Shown: piece after piece, positions 1 to 9,312 of the stretch
How positions within the stretch are numbered: position 1 is the first letter of the stretch
Layout: every line of letters starts with the position of its first letter
From: JAQBGV01 sp032128395
GTDB lineage: Bacteria; Planctomycetota; UBA8108; UBA1146
Direction of reading: 5' to 3'
Assembly (NCBI GenBank): GCA_032128395.1
Contig: JAQBGV010000085.1
Span: 1 to 62,844 of the forward strand
DNA: 62,844 bases
Notes under the pieces: generated by a model
Told to the model about the DNA's origin: nothing
The model's input: the letters and a program-made list of their open reading frames with translations, nothing else
The model's database searches: none
Made by a program: the position numbers and the translations under genes

Positions 1-725
1 ATCTGCTCCTCCGGCTTCGCGCCGGGGATATCGCAAGCGAGGGTCACGTCGATCGCGACCCCCAGGTCGGGCTCGATTCGATGCGCGGCGGTCATCGCGC
101 CCCGCAGACCCACCTCTTCCTGACTCGTCGCAACTGCATAGATCGAAACTTGCAGGTCCGTCACCCGCTTCATCACCTCGATGAGGGTGTAGATACTCAC
201 GCGGTTGTCGAGCGACTTCCCACAGCAACGATCCCCGGTCTGGACGAACTCCTGGGCCAGGGTGACGGGGTCACCGATCTCGATCGCCGCCCTCGAAGCG
301 TCACCATCGAGTCCGACGTCGACGAAGAGCTCGGGGACCGTCGGCATCAGTTTGCGGTCCTCCGGGGTCATGATGTGGATCGGTTTCGATCCGACCACAC
401 CGATGATCGGACCGCCATGGCTCGAGTCCACTTGCACGCGCTTCGCGATCAGCGTCTTCGGATCGAATCCCCCGAGCGGGGAGAGCCGTAGGAATCCGCG
501 ATCGTCGATGTGCTTCACCACGAAGCCGATCTCATCCATGTGACCGGCGAGCATCACCCTCTTGGGGGAGGACCCTTTTCCCTCTCGCACCGCGATCACG
601 TTGCCGATGCCATCGGTCTCGATCCGGTCGGCGATCGGCTCCATCTCCCGGCGGTAGATCGCCCGGATCGAGTCCTCGAACCCCGGGGCTCCGTGGGCCT
701 CGCACAGTTCCTTCAGCAATTTCAT
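1..725 (-). CDS. M42 family metallopeptidase (partial, N-terminal part)
   Basis: Dinuclear-metal aminopeptidase of family M42 (glutamyl aminopeptidase/FrvX-like), which trims peptides in the cytoplasm. The first 241 residues are present and the C-terminus lies beyond the left edge. Visible motifs: GHMDEIG with His62 and Asp64 (metal ligand and its partner), KSLDN with Asp173 (bridging ligand), EE at 203-204 (catalytic base and metal ligand), and IDVT with Asp226. The ATG is preceded by GAGGAGGA five bases upstream, which fixes the start. It is the last visible gene of a minus-strand group; the small gene upstream ends 64 bases away. Family assignment is secure; the substrate is not known. Confidence 0.92.
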   Translation of the reverse strand, partial: MKLLKELCEAHGAPGFEDSIRAIYRREMEPIADRIETDGIGNVIAVREGKGSSPKRVMLAGHMDEIGFVVKHIDDRGFLRLSPLGGFDPKTLIAKRVQVDSSHGGPIIGVVGSKPIHIMTPEDRKLMPTVPELFVDVGLDGDASRAAIEIGDPVTLAQEFVQTGDRCCGKSLDNRVSIYTLIEVMKRVTDLQVSIYAVATSQEEVGLRGAMTAAHRIEPDLGVAIDVTLACDIPGAKPEEQ

Positions 726-789
726 TCGGTTCCTCCTCTGATGGTCGCCCAGCTTGTGCGCGGCGCGGAGTGGGGTCAAGCGGCGGGAA

Positions 790-1137
790 TCACACCCCGC
801 CGGGAGGTCGGCCATCGCCGCCATCGAGCCGGGAGAGATTCAGGCCTCGGAGGCGCTCCGGCCGCCCGTCGGGGAGATCGATCCTCCACAGCTCCGCGAC
901 GAGGTGGTGCTGTCTCGAGAAGGGGTACGGTCGCGGGTGCCTGAGAATCGTGAACTCGAGGCGGGTGATGGTCCCGTCCTCGTCCTCGAACCCGACGAGG
1001 TCGGCGCGAGCGGCGTGGGCAGGGCGAAGCGAGGTGCCGGTCAGTCGATCGGGATCGGAGAGGATCCGTCGCAGCTCTTTTCGGGCGCGCCGTTCCTGCC
1101 GCCACCGTTCGAAGCGACGGCGGATGCTCTCGATCAC
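790..1137 (-). CDS. small unknown protein, coupled to rhomboid
   Basis: Protein of 115 residues that I do not recognise. It starts with GTG inside the stop region of the rhomboid gene (a GTGA overlap), so it is probably translated by coupling, which supports it as a real gene. Residues 1-30 are very Arg/Glu rich (FERWRQERRARKELRRIL) and predicted helical. The middle (FEDEDGTITRLEFTILRHP) looks like short beta strands. No signal peptide or membrane segment. It could be a cytoplasmic accessory of the protease, but this is inferred only from linkage. Confidence 0.6.
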   Translation of the reverse strand: MIESIRRRFERWRQERRARKELRRILSDPDRLTGTSLRPAHAARADLVGFEDEDGTITRLEFTILRHPRPYPFSRQHHLVAELWRIDLPDGRPERLRGLNLSRLDGGDGRPPGGV

Positions 1138-2000
1138 CGCTTGCCGTGGCGGCGTCGTGCGCTGATCCGTTCGAGCACATCGCGCTCCTCCATCGAGAGG
1201 GAATCGAGCCCACCCCGGCTGACCTTCTCGAGGAGCTCGTCGAGGCGGCGCTCCTCGGGGTCGTCCCGATCGGTGCGCTCGGAGACCTGCCAGGGGCTCT
1301 CGTCAAGATGGAGGATGCGCCCGCGTGGGCGACGGCTCCCGCCTCCTCCGAACAGAGCGATCCGTTTCCGCTCGATCACGAGGACGTAGAACATCCCGAA
1401 GGCGGAACCGCCGAGGTGGACGGCGTGCCCGATCCCGACCCCCCCTCCCGAGCGTTGCTCGATCAGACCCCAGACATCGAACAGGACCCCGATCGGTACT
1501 AGAAACCAGGCGGGCATCGGCAGGATGAAGAAGAGCAGGATCTTCGCCTTGGGGTGGTAGATCGCGAAACAGGCGATGAGCGCCGAAATCGCACCGGAAG
1601 CGCCGAGCGCGAACGACATCGGCCAGCCGAGGGACGTGGCGAGCGGATGGGCCGCCGAAGAGACCAAACAAGCCGCGAGGTAGACGAAGAGGAATCGCCT
1701 CGGTCCCCATCTGGCCTCGAGCACGCGCCCGAAGCCGTACAGGATGAACATGTTCAGAAAGATGTGGAAGAACCGGTTGTGCGAGAACGCCGCGGTGAGC
1801 AGGGTCCAGAACTTCCCGCTCTGGAGGTGCGGGAGACTGATCAGGAAGTTCTCCTGCATGAATCGCGGGTCGCCGAACTGCCAGCCGAGGTACACGATAA
1901 TGTTGAGCCCTATGATCGCCGGGATCACCCCGACCTTGGGGAACGGGAACCGGGAGCCGGGGCGCATGTATTCGCGATCGCCGATACCCAACAGTTCCAT
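1134..2000 (-). CDS. rhomboid family intramembrane serine protease
   Basis: Polytopic intramembrane protease of 288 residues with about six transmembrane helices between residues 22 and 210. The catalytic serine is in GASGAISAL (Ser135) and the catalytic histidine in HAVHLGG (His195). The HN region HNRFFHIFLNM (74-84) matches the conserved His/Asn segment that stabilises the oxyanion. The soluble tail after about residue 235 ends in a short helical module (LDELLEKVS...LSMEERDVLERIS) of the kind often appended to bacterial rhomboids (DUF6576-like). It cleaves transmembrane substrates; the target is unknown. The next gene overlaps its stop codon. Confidence 0.92.
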   Translation of the reverse strand: MELLGIGDREYMRPGSRFPFPKVGVIPAIIGLNIIVYLGWQFGDPRFMQENFLISLPHLQSGKFWTLLTAAFSHNRFFHIFLNMFILYGFGRVLEARWGPRRFLFVYLAACLVSSAAHPLATSLGWPMSFALGASGAISALIACFAIYHPKAKILLFFILPMPAWFLVPIGVLFDVWGLIEQRSGGGVGIGHAVHLGGSAFGMFYVLVIERKRIALFGGGGSRRPRGRILHLDESPWQVSERTDRDDPEERRLDELLEKVSRGGLDSLSMEERDVLERISARRRHGKR

Positions 2001-2029
2001 CCCTCCGTGTCGCCGGCCGAGCGGGAAGA

Positions 2030-2377
2030 CTACCCGAAGACCTCCCGGTACGCCTCCGGATGAAAGCCGACGAGCACGGTCCCCCCGGCGACGATCGTCG
2101 GCGCACGCAAGTTCCCCGACGGACCGATCATCCCCTCCAGGATGAGATCATCTGCCGGAGGGTCCCTCCTCATGTCGAACTCGCGGACTCTCTTTCCCTT
2201 GGCGATCCGCACCCGCTGTGCGGACCGCGCGAGCTCCAGCGCCGCGTCAGGTCCCCGACGCTCCTTCTTTGCGTCGACCCTAGCGGAAAACGGAATCGCA
2301 TCGCCCAGGAACTCCTGAGCCCTCTTGCAGCTCGTTCAGCCGCTCCGGTAGTAGTACCAGTCGATTTTTTGCCCCAT
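2030..2377 (-). CDS. ArsC/Spx-like thioredoxin-fold selenoprotein
   Basis: The gene encodes 115 residues if the in-frame TGA at 2336-2338 (codon 14) is read as selenocysteine. The N-terminus reads MGQKIDWYYYRSG-U-TSC, giving a U14-x-x-C17 redox motif after the first beta strand, exactly where ArsC/Spx/glutaredoxin-like proteins have CxxC. The part after the TGA stays in frame and keeps family hallmarks: a helix after the motif and LRAPTI..GGTVLVGF near the C-terminus, the cis-proline strand of this fold. The ATG lies 3 bases after the stop of the BtuF-like gene with GGGGAGAGGTG upstream, so the two are co-transcribed. A SECIS-type hairpin follows the UGA. I recall planctomycete proteins named ArsC family (seleno)protein; substrate unknown, probably a thiol or oxyanion reductase. 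A gene finder that stops at TGA would report only a 60-residue fragment from 2212. Confidence 0.85.
2303..2338 (-). promoter_or_regulatory. bacterial SECIS-like hairpin after UGA codon
   Basis: Starting 15 bases after the UGA (2336-2338), the transcript can form a 7-bp stem GCUCAGG/CCUGGGC (one U-G pair) closed by an AGUU loop, at 2303-2320. Counting U of UGA as 1, the loop G and U are positions 27 and 28. In E. coli fdhF the SelB-contacting G and U are at 23 and 24 of a similar short stem-loop. Spacing and the apical GU fit a bacterial SECIS that recruits SelB. Structure is by hand pairing only. Confidence 0.7.
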
Positions 2378-2380
2378 CGA

Positions 2381-3166
2381 TCACCTCTCCCCGTCTGAAA
2401 CATCGCGGATGAGGATCGCCAGTCGGCGTGCCCCCTCGACGACGCGTGGGCCCGGCCGCCCGAGATAGGCCTCGGAGATCGGCGCGACACGCCGCTCCCG
2501 AACCGCCAGAACCTGATCCCAGCCCGCTCGTGAGAGGACCTTCTCCGTCTTGTAGTTGCGCTCTTCGATTCCGCACCACGACACCGCGATCGCCCACACC
2601 CCGGTGGCGACCGCATCCTCTGGCTCCACGATGAGACTCTTCACCGCGCGATCGGCGAACGGATTCACGCCGCCCGCGATCTCCAGCAGGTCGGTGACCC
2701 AACTGTCTCGCCCCGGCGCGATCACCGGCTTCGGCCACCATTCGACCAGGATCGGCGGGGGCGGGCCGGGGGGCCGGGAGCGGCGGATCTCATCGAACGC
2801 CCTCCGCATCGCCGCGACGACTTCCTCCGCCCGGACCGATGCATCGAGACGTTCACCGATCTCGCGGATGTCCCGTTCGATATCTGCCAGACGCTCGGGA
2901 GCCGGGGCGATCCACGGGAGCCCGGCCGCCTCGACCGCTTCGACGACCCGCTCGTGCCCGGGAACGGTCAAGGAGGCGAGGACGAGGTCGGGCTCGAGAG
3001 CAGCGAGACGTCCGATGTCGATCGAGAGGTCCGGGCCGAGTCGCGGGAGACCGGAGATGACATCCGCTGGATGGTCAGAGTGGTCATCGATTCCGACGAG
3101 CCAGTCACCGCGCCCCAGCGCGCAGACGATCTCCGTGTTCGAGCAAGTCAGCGAAACGATTCTCAT
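2381..3166 (-). CDS. BtuF-like substrate-binding fold protein (cobalamin-binding type)
   Basis: Protein of 261 residues from the class III periplasmic-binding (BtuF/FecB-like) fold. The start MRIVSLTCSNTEIVCALG and the following LVGIDDHSDHP are typical of the group annotated as cobalamin-binding or ABC transporter substrate-binding proteins. I chose the ATG at 3164-3166 because it matches that conserved N-terminus, although no Shine-Dalgarno sequence precedes it (the upstream bases are C-rich), so the message may be leaderless. There is no signal peptide, as in the cytoplasmic versions of this family. ABC partners are not in the window. It is followed by the selenoprotein gene and diverges from the gene at 3324. 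Confidence 0.75.
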   Translation of the reverse strand: MRIVSLTCSNTEIVCALGRGDWLVGIDDHSDHPADVISGLPRLGPDLSIDIGRLAALEPDLVLASLTVPGHERVVEAVEAAGLPWIAPAPERLADIERDIREIGERLDASVRAEEVVAAMRRAFDEIRRSRPPGPPPPILVEWWPKPVIAPGRDSWVTDLLEIAGGVNPFADRAVKSLIVEPEDAVATGVWAIAVSWCGIEERNYKTEKVLSRAGWDQVLAVRERRVAPISEAYLGRPGPRVVEGARRLAILIRDVSDGER

Positions 3167-3323
3167 GAGGGGGAGGATAGCGAAGAGAGTCTCGAGAGCC
3201 AGCGGAACACGCTCGCGAGCCGACGCTTGGAGAACGGTGATTCTTCGCGTAGAAAGGAGGGTCCGGTATTCGGCGCGACTCGCTCGGGATGTCCTGGGAC
3301 GGGTTCGTGGGAAGGATCGTTCG

Positions 3324-4121
3324 ATGAACCAAAAGACCGCGTTCGGAATCGGCTGGGCGCTCTGCGCCGCGATTTCGTTGGCTGCATTCTTCGGGACCCG
3401 GGCGGTGCTCGAGGACATGCGTGAGGTAGACTCGAGCCGCTCGGCAGCGGTGACCCTCCTCGAGCGCCGACTCGCGACGCTCGAGCGGCAGGACAGCCTC
3501 CGACTGAGACAATTGCACCGACTCGCGGAACGCGAAACCGCCCCGACGGAAGCCCGAGACTCGGCCGCCCCGGCGCCTCGGAGACCAGATCAGGCCGCGG
3601 AGCTCCCGCCTCTCCCTCCCTTCAACTTTCCCGGTGCCGTGATCTGCGACCCGAGCGAGTTGACGATCGAAGAACGGGAATACCTCGAGAAGTACCCGCC
3701 ATCCGCGAACTCGATCGTCGTTCGAGGAAACCAGGGCCAACTCGGAATGTTGAACATCTCCTCGAAACGCGACGGAGTTCGCACCTTTGCGCAGCTCGAT
3801 GACGAGAACGCGGGGCTGATCGAGGAACTCTCGACGGCGATCATCGACATCGAGGAAGCGCGGCAGCTCGCCCTCGCCGATCTCGTGGGGCGCGGTGCCG
3901 GTATGGAGACTGCGTCGATGGCAGAGGCGTTCGAAGTCGGCCAAACTCTCGGCGGCTACTTCGTCCTCCCGGTCGGAGAGGGGTTCCGCGTCTTCGGGGA
4001 GGACGAGGTGGAATGTCACCCTCGCGTCGCCCGGGTCGCCTCTCTCCTCGATCGTATCAAGGAGGACTTCGGAGAGTACACCAGCTATGTCGTCAACTGG
4101 GTGGATCCGTCGGCACGATAG
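3324..4121 (+). CDS. membrane-anchored protein of unknown function
   Basis: Protein of 265 residues that I do not recognise. GAAGGA precedes the ATG by 7 bases. Residues 5-25 form a single N-terminal transmembrane segment or uncleaved signal (TAFGIGWALCAAISLAAFFG). A short coiled coil follows (VTLLERRLATLERQDSLRLRQLHRL), then a Pro/Ala linker, then a soluble domain from about residue 90 to the end with two cysteines (VICDPS and VECHPR). Divergent from the BtuF-like gene, with 157 bases between them. Three copies of a 10-bp repeat overlap its stop codon. Confidence 0.65.
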   Translation: MNQKTAFGIGWALCAAISLAAFFGTRAVLEDMREVDSSRSAAVTLLERRLATLERQDSLRLRQLHRLAERETAPTEARDSAAPAPRRPDQAAELPPLPPFNFPGAVICDPSELTIEEREYLEKYPPSANSIVVRGNQGQLGMLNISSKRDGVRTFAQLDDENAGLIEELSTAIIDIEEARQLALADLVGRGAGMETASMAEAFEVGQTLGGYFVLPVGEGFRVFGEDEVECHPRVARVASLLDRIKEDFGEYTSYVVNWVDPSAR

Positions 4122-4143
4122 TCCACGATAGACCACGATAGAC
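4111..4143 (+). repeat. 10-bp direct repeat over a stop codon
   Basis: Three consecutive 10-base units (cggCACGATA, gtcCACGATA, gacCACGATA with shared CACGATAG core) run across the TAG stop of the upstream gene at 4119-4121. No function is evident. Confidence 0.6.
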
Positions 4144-4166
4144 TTAGACACGGACAAGGAGCCAAC

Positions 4167-4607
4167 GTGCGGAAGACCATGTTGACCATCGTCGGAGTCG
4201 CCTCGATGATCGTGCTCGGAGGATCGGCAACCTACTCGAGCCTGTGCTCCTTCTCATCGGGGAGCTCCTACTTCGACACGCACTCGTACTGCCACAACGC
4301 CGTTCAGGTGAACTATCACATCATCTCAGACTGTCCGTGTCGATCCCGCGGAAGCGTCTCTGCCTCCGGGCCGTTCCAGTGCGCCTTCCACTCGATCGTG
4401 CAATGGGGCGGCGCATTCAACGCCAACACGATCACGCAGGACGCCCCGACCGCGATGGTCACCACCTATGACATCACGCTCGATTGCGGAGAGTCCTACC
4501 GGGTCTCGCTGTCCTGCTCTTGTCTCGGTCGCCCGAGCCACGAGTACTTCAACGATCAAGGCCACTGCGATGGGCCCTGCGAGAACGACCCACCCCAGGG
4601 TGGGTAA
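4167..4607 (+). CDS. secreted cysteine-rich protein, unknown
   Basis: Small exported protein of 146 residues with a GTG start and AAGGAG 6 bases upstream. Residues 1-22 form a signal peptide (MRKTMLTIVGVASMIVLGGS). The mature part holds about ten cysteines, several in pairs (CPC, CSC) and a C-terminal CDGPCE, consistent with a disulphide-stabilised extracytoplasmic fold. It is 45 bases downstream of the previous gene on the same strand and probably shares its transcript. I do not recognise a family. Confidence 0.65.
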   Translation: MRKTMLTIVGVASMIVLGGSATYSSLCSFSSGSSYFDTHSYCHNAVQVNYHIISDCPCRSRGSVSASGPFQCAFHSIVQWGGAFNANTITQDAPTAMVTTYDITLDCGESYRVSLSCSCLGRPSHEYFNDQGHCDGPCENDPPQGG

Positions 4608-4625
4608 CTCCGGCCCGGCTCCGAT

Positions 4626-4770
4626 GATGGGACTGGCTCGCCGCAGGTGATGCCTGCCCCGGACGCTCGTCGGTACCCCGACTGTCCCCAGACAATCGCA
4701 TTGTTGAAGATCGGTGGACTTGCGGGCACACGTCCGGGACAGGCATCACCTGCGGCGAGCCAGTCCCATC
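4626..4770. repeat. 40-bp inverted repeat with structured 65-nt head
   Basis: The arms at 4626-4665 and 4731-4770 are inverted copies matching at 39 of 40 positions; the one difference is a G-U pair in minus-strand RNA. The head contains two further perfect hairpins: GTCGG-TACC-CCGAC at 4669-4682 and ACAAT-CGC-ATTGT at 4692-4704. It sits between convergent genes, so it could act as a two-way terminator, but neither side has a T-run. A MITE-like element or a structured RNA are alternatives. Confidence 0.85.
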
Positions 4771-4860
4771 GTGCGTCTTCGAAGATGAACCACGCAGAGG
4801 CCTTCGTGGAGGTACTGGATGCAAGGCGCGAGGGTGCCTCATCGGAGCCCGGGTTGAGCT

Positions 4861-7800
4861 TCAGCGAACAGAAGAGGGTCGTGGTGGTTGTACTACTCTC
4901 GGGAGGATCAGGGACACCAGATTCTGGTAGGCGAGCAGGATCGGGCCGCCGACCGGGGCCACGAGCTGTAGCGGATCGGAGTTCGTCAGATAGACGGCCG
5001 CCCGGTGCGAGCTGTCGAGTCGCATCGGGAGCACGGCGAGCGCGGTGATGTCGTTTCGATAGAGCACCTCGTGCCCTGCGATTCTCGGATCGTCGACGAC
5101 TCGGGGGGCGAGAATCGCCTCGTTGGTGTCCCAAGCGAGTTCGAGTGCCTCGAGGCAGACCAGATCCCCGATGTTCTTCACCGGTTGACCGCGGCGCCCG
5201 AACGCTCCGAGGATGCGTACCTCGTCGCCGCGACGGAGCAGGAGACAACCGATCTCCGAGCCGGTTCCCTGGATCATGCAATTGATGACCTTCGGGAGCA
5301 TGGAGCGGACGTTCGCGCCCTGGCCGAGGTCCTGTAGCAATGTTGCAACCCGCAGGAGTTCCCGCTCCAGCGGTGGGACCACGCGGGGCTCGTCCGAGTT
5401 CGGGCTCCGCACCACCCGAGTCCCTCCCCGCTCGCCGTCCTCCTTGGGGTTGGGCTCGATTTCCGACGCGGTTTCGCGGACCGCAACCTTGTCTCCCCCC
5501 GTCCCCCCGGAGACGTGATGGAGGAGCAAGTAGCTCTCGCGATACTTGTGGGGGAGCCGGTCGACGATTTCTCGGAGTAGATCCTCTGCGGCGCGGTACG
5601 AGGCGCGAGCCTCCTCGAGGTTTCGCCCCTGCACGTGGATCTCCGCGTACTCGAGCTCGACTGCGGCGAGAAGTTCGACGTTCTTCGTGCCTTCGAGAAT
5701 GCGCCCGACCATGCGCAACTTGTTGAGGAGTTCATCGGGGTCCGCAGTACCCGCCTCGCGCTCGATCCGTACTCCGAGCAGTCGGGCGCGTGCCTCGAGC
5801 ACCGCGACGTTCAGGGCGACCGCGTTGCCGATCGCCTCCTGGATCAGATTGAGAGCCTGGTCGTAGTCCCCCCGGAGCGCGTGAATCTCGGCGACTTCGA
5901 GGAGGCACTCCGCGACGTTCAGGCGGCTCCCCTGCCTGGCGAAGACACCGAGGGCTCGAAAGAGGTCCCCCTCAGCCTTTGAGAGCTGATCTTGGTTCTT
6001 GTGCAGTCGTCCGCGCAAGAGGTGGTTCCGTGTAGTGAGAAATCGCATCCGATAGTCGCGTGACAGCTTCAGCGAGTCGCGCATGAAGCGATCCGCCTCT
6101 TCGTTGTCGCCGAGACGGAGGTGCACCTCGGCGAGGCGGTGGAGAGCCATCGCTCGGCCGAATGCATCGCCGATCTCCTCGGCGGCGGAACAGGCCTGGT
6201 TGAAGTGCTTCAGGGCCTCCATGTACTCGCCGCTCGCCATGTACGCTTCGCCGAGATTGTTCAGCGAGATGATGATCTCGGGGGCGTTCTCGAGGCGCTC
6301 CCGGATCTCGAGCGCTCGGGTGTGAAACTCGATCGCCGGCTCGAGTTGTCCCTTGAAGAAATTCGCGCTGCCGATCGTGCTGAAGATCATCGCGTGCTCG
6401 CTCTGCTCATCGAGCCCTTCGGCGAAGCGCAGTGCATCCGCTGAGATCTTCATCGCCTTTTCGTACTGACCGAGGCAGACATGCACCCAGGCGAGTGAGC
6501 TGTGGACCCGCACCCGCTCGCTGCGGTCCTCATCGGACTCTGCATCGCGCAGGAACTCGGTCGCCTCCTTGTAGCCGCGGAGCGCTTTCGCGTAGTCTCC
6601 TTGGATCTCCTCGAGCTTGCCCTTCTTCCGAAGTACTCGGGCCCGGTCGCGCAGCTCGAGACCGTCGGTGTTGTCGCAGTCGAGCAGCAGCTCGTAGCTG
6701 GTCAGCGCCGATTCGTAGTCCCCTGAGATCGTAGCGATGTCACCGATCTTCTCGTGGGTCTCGAACCAGGTCCGGAAGTGTTCCTTCGAACCCTCGATCT
6801 GCCGGAGGGCATGACGGTAGTGATCGATCGCACGCTTGTGCGCGAAGATCTTCCGGAGCGAGTCTCCGGCGCGGATCGTGTACTCGAGCGCCTTGCCGGG
6901 GCGATCGGAGTTCTGGTAGTGGTTCGCCAGGTCCTCGAGGATCTCGTCGTCGTGTCCGGCGTACTCGGCCGAGAGGGCCTCGGCGAGATCGCCGTGGAGC
7001 TCCCGGCGTCGCGCTTCGGAGAGATCTTCGTAGACGATCTCCCGGAGCTTCGGCTGGCTGATCGTGAAGAGTGGCTTGCCGCCGTCGATCACCTTCATCA
7101 CCATGCCGCGATTCTCGAGCTCGCTCAGCGCGCGACGCAGCCCGGTGGTCTCGACGTTCGGGAGACGATCGATCAGCTTGATCAACATCGGCTTGTCGTA
7201 GACCGCCATCCACTGAAGGATCGATCGGCGTCCGGTCTCGAGCACCTTCACCCGACGCAGCAGGATCGCCTCGATCCCCTGTGGCATCTCCACGCGGGCG
7301 AGATCGGTGCCTTGTCGAATCTTCCAACTGTCCCCGTCGCGGGCGATGATCCCCTCTTCCTGAAGAACCTTCAGGATCTCCACGATGAAGAGTGGATTGC
7401 CGCTGGTGCGCTCCTCGAGTCGATCGAGGAAGCCCCGGGGGATCTCCTCGACGGAGAGCATGTGGTGCATCAGCTCTGCGATCTGCGCGCGATTGAACCG
7501 GCGGAGCTGAATCTCCTGCGTGCGCTGCTCCTCGCGCAGTTCGTTCAGGGTCTCACGGAGTCCCTCCGGAAGGGTCTCATCGGAACGCATCGTCGCGAGC
7601 AGCATCAGTGGCAGCTCGCAGGGGAGCTGGGCGTCGGCGTTCCACACCGCCTTGACGAGGTGCGCGAGAAGCTCAGCGGAAGCGTCGTCGACCCAGTGGA
7701 GGTTGTTCAGGTTGATGACGCAGGGGCGCGCCGCGGCCGCCTCCACGATGAAGCCCGCCAAGCTGTCGATGAAGTACAGCCGCTCCTTGTCGGGGCGGAA

Positions 7801-9178
7801 GCCGGTCTCGTCCTCGACCGGAGTTCCCGATGAACGGAGCTTCGGGCACAGTCGTGCCACCGCCGCCGCGTGCTTCTTGAAAACGTCCGATTCGAGTCCG
7901 ACGGAGAGCGCGAGCTGCTCGATGATCTCGCGGAACGGCTGGTACGGATCGTGGGCGGTCTCGTACGAGTTGCCGACGTGGACCGGGATCTCCCGCATCT
8001 TCAGGAAGTGCGCGAACTCCTCGAAGAGGCGCGACTTTCCGATCCCGATCTCACCCGAGATCAGGAAGAGAGGAGGGCGCCGCCGCCGCTCGTCACGGAG
8101 GAGTCGGCTGACCACGGACGTGTCGCCACGCCCGCGATTGCCATTCTTGATCCGTTGGAGCGGCGCCTGGAAGATGGTCTCCGCTTCCTCCTTGAGCTTG
8201 TTGAGCTCGGTGCGTCGACCGACGAGCCGAGAGCAGTAGAGATAGGAGACCTGGGTCTCCGCGGTCTCGATCTGGTAGTGCCGTCCCGCTCCGGCATTCA
8301 GGGCTTGGATGATCTCGCGCGCCGACGAGAAGCGTCGCTCCGGCTGGTCCTCGAGGAGGCGGAGCAGGATCTCGACCATGTAGTCCGGTTGCGAGCGGAC
8401 CTGCTGGCGCACGTCCTCGCGCCAGTTCGTGCGCTCGCGGGAGACCGTGCCGCCATCGTCGCCGACGAACGGCAGCTTGCCGGTCAAGATCTGGAAGAGG
8501 GTGACCCCGAGCGAGTAGAGGTCCGCCCTCTTGTCGGGATTCCTCCCCTGGATGATCTCCGGCGCGACGTAGTTGAGCGTTCCCTTGATCGCGAAGTCGA
8601 AAGTCCCGGAGAGCTGTTCCGCGAGCCCGAAGTCGATCAGCTTCACCCGCGGGGGCCCGCTCCCGTTCTCGGAGGACTTCGGCGCGTCGGCGTTCCACTG
8701 CACCTTCGAACTGTCGTCCGAGCCGATGCTGCGATCGCGGGTGACCAGGATGTTGTCGGGCTTGATGTCGAAGTGGACGTACCCCTGGGTGTGGATGTAC
8801 TCGAGGGCACGGCAGATCTGGGCGATGACGTCGTGGAGCTCTTCCTCCGAGATCTCGCGGGTGGCGGTGAAGAGATCCTGACCCCGGATGTACTCGCTGA
8901 CAATGTAGAAGTCGTCGGAGTCGCGAATGCGGCCGAAGTCGTAGACCCGGGCGAGGTTCGGGTGCCGTAGCCGGGTGAGGGCTTCGTATTCCCCCTTCGA
9001 CCAGACCTCCGTGTCTTCGAGGGTCTCGGACTTGAGGATCTTCAGGGCGACCCGACGGTGGATGCGGACCAGGTCCTCCGCGAGGTACACCGTCCCCCAT
9101 CGCACCTGCGCCGAGTCGACGGATCACCTGATAGCGGTGGTTGATGAAGTCGCCGGCGGCGAAGGATCCGGTCCCCAT
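4861..9178 (-). CDS. Ser/Thr kinase-AAA-TPR-GAF giant sensor (frameshifted)
   Basis: About 1438 residues once one base is removed. Order: kinase domain (1-290) with HFDIKPDN, IDFGLAE and APE motifs; a STAND/AAA_16-like ATPase (about 310-690) with Walker A GEIGIGKS; roughly ten TPR repeats (about 740-1180); a C-terminal GAF-like domain (about 1260-1400). The plan resembles PknK/MalT-type signalling ATPases. The start at 9176-9178 (MGTGSFAAGDFINHRYQVIRR) has AGGGGAG upstream, but its frame breaks inside the glycine-rich loop at the C5 run 9094-9098. Reading four Gs restores GAGAMGTVYLAED. The HRD arginine is Phe, so this is a non-RD kinase. The second kinase gene lies just upstream. Confidence 0.85.
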
Positions 9179-9312
9179 GGCTCCCCTGCGATGCGTGCAG
9201 CCCCTCTGCTCGCAACCCTCCCCCGGGACCGACCGGAGGGTCTGTTCGAAGTCTACAACGGGGGGAGGATTGTCGGCGAACCGCCCGTCGCCTGCGCGCC
9301 GGAGAACTCGGG

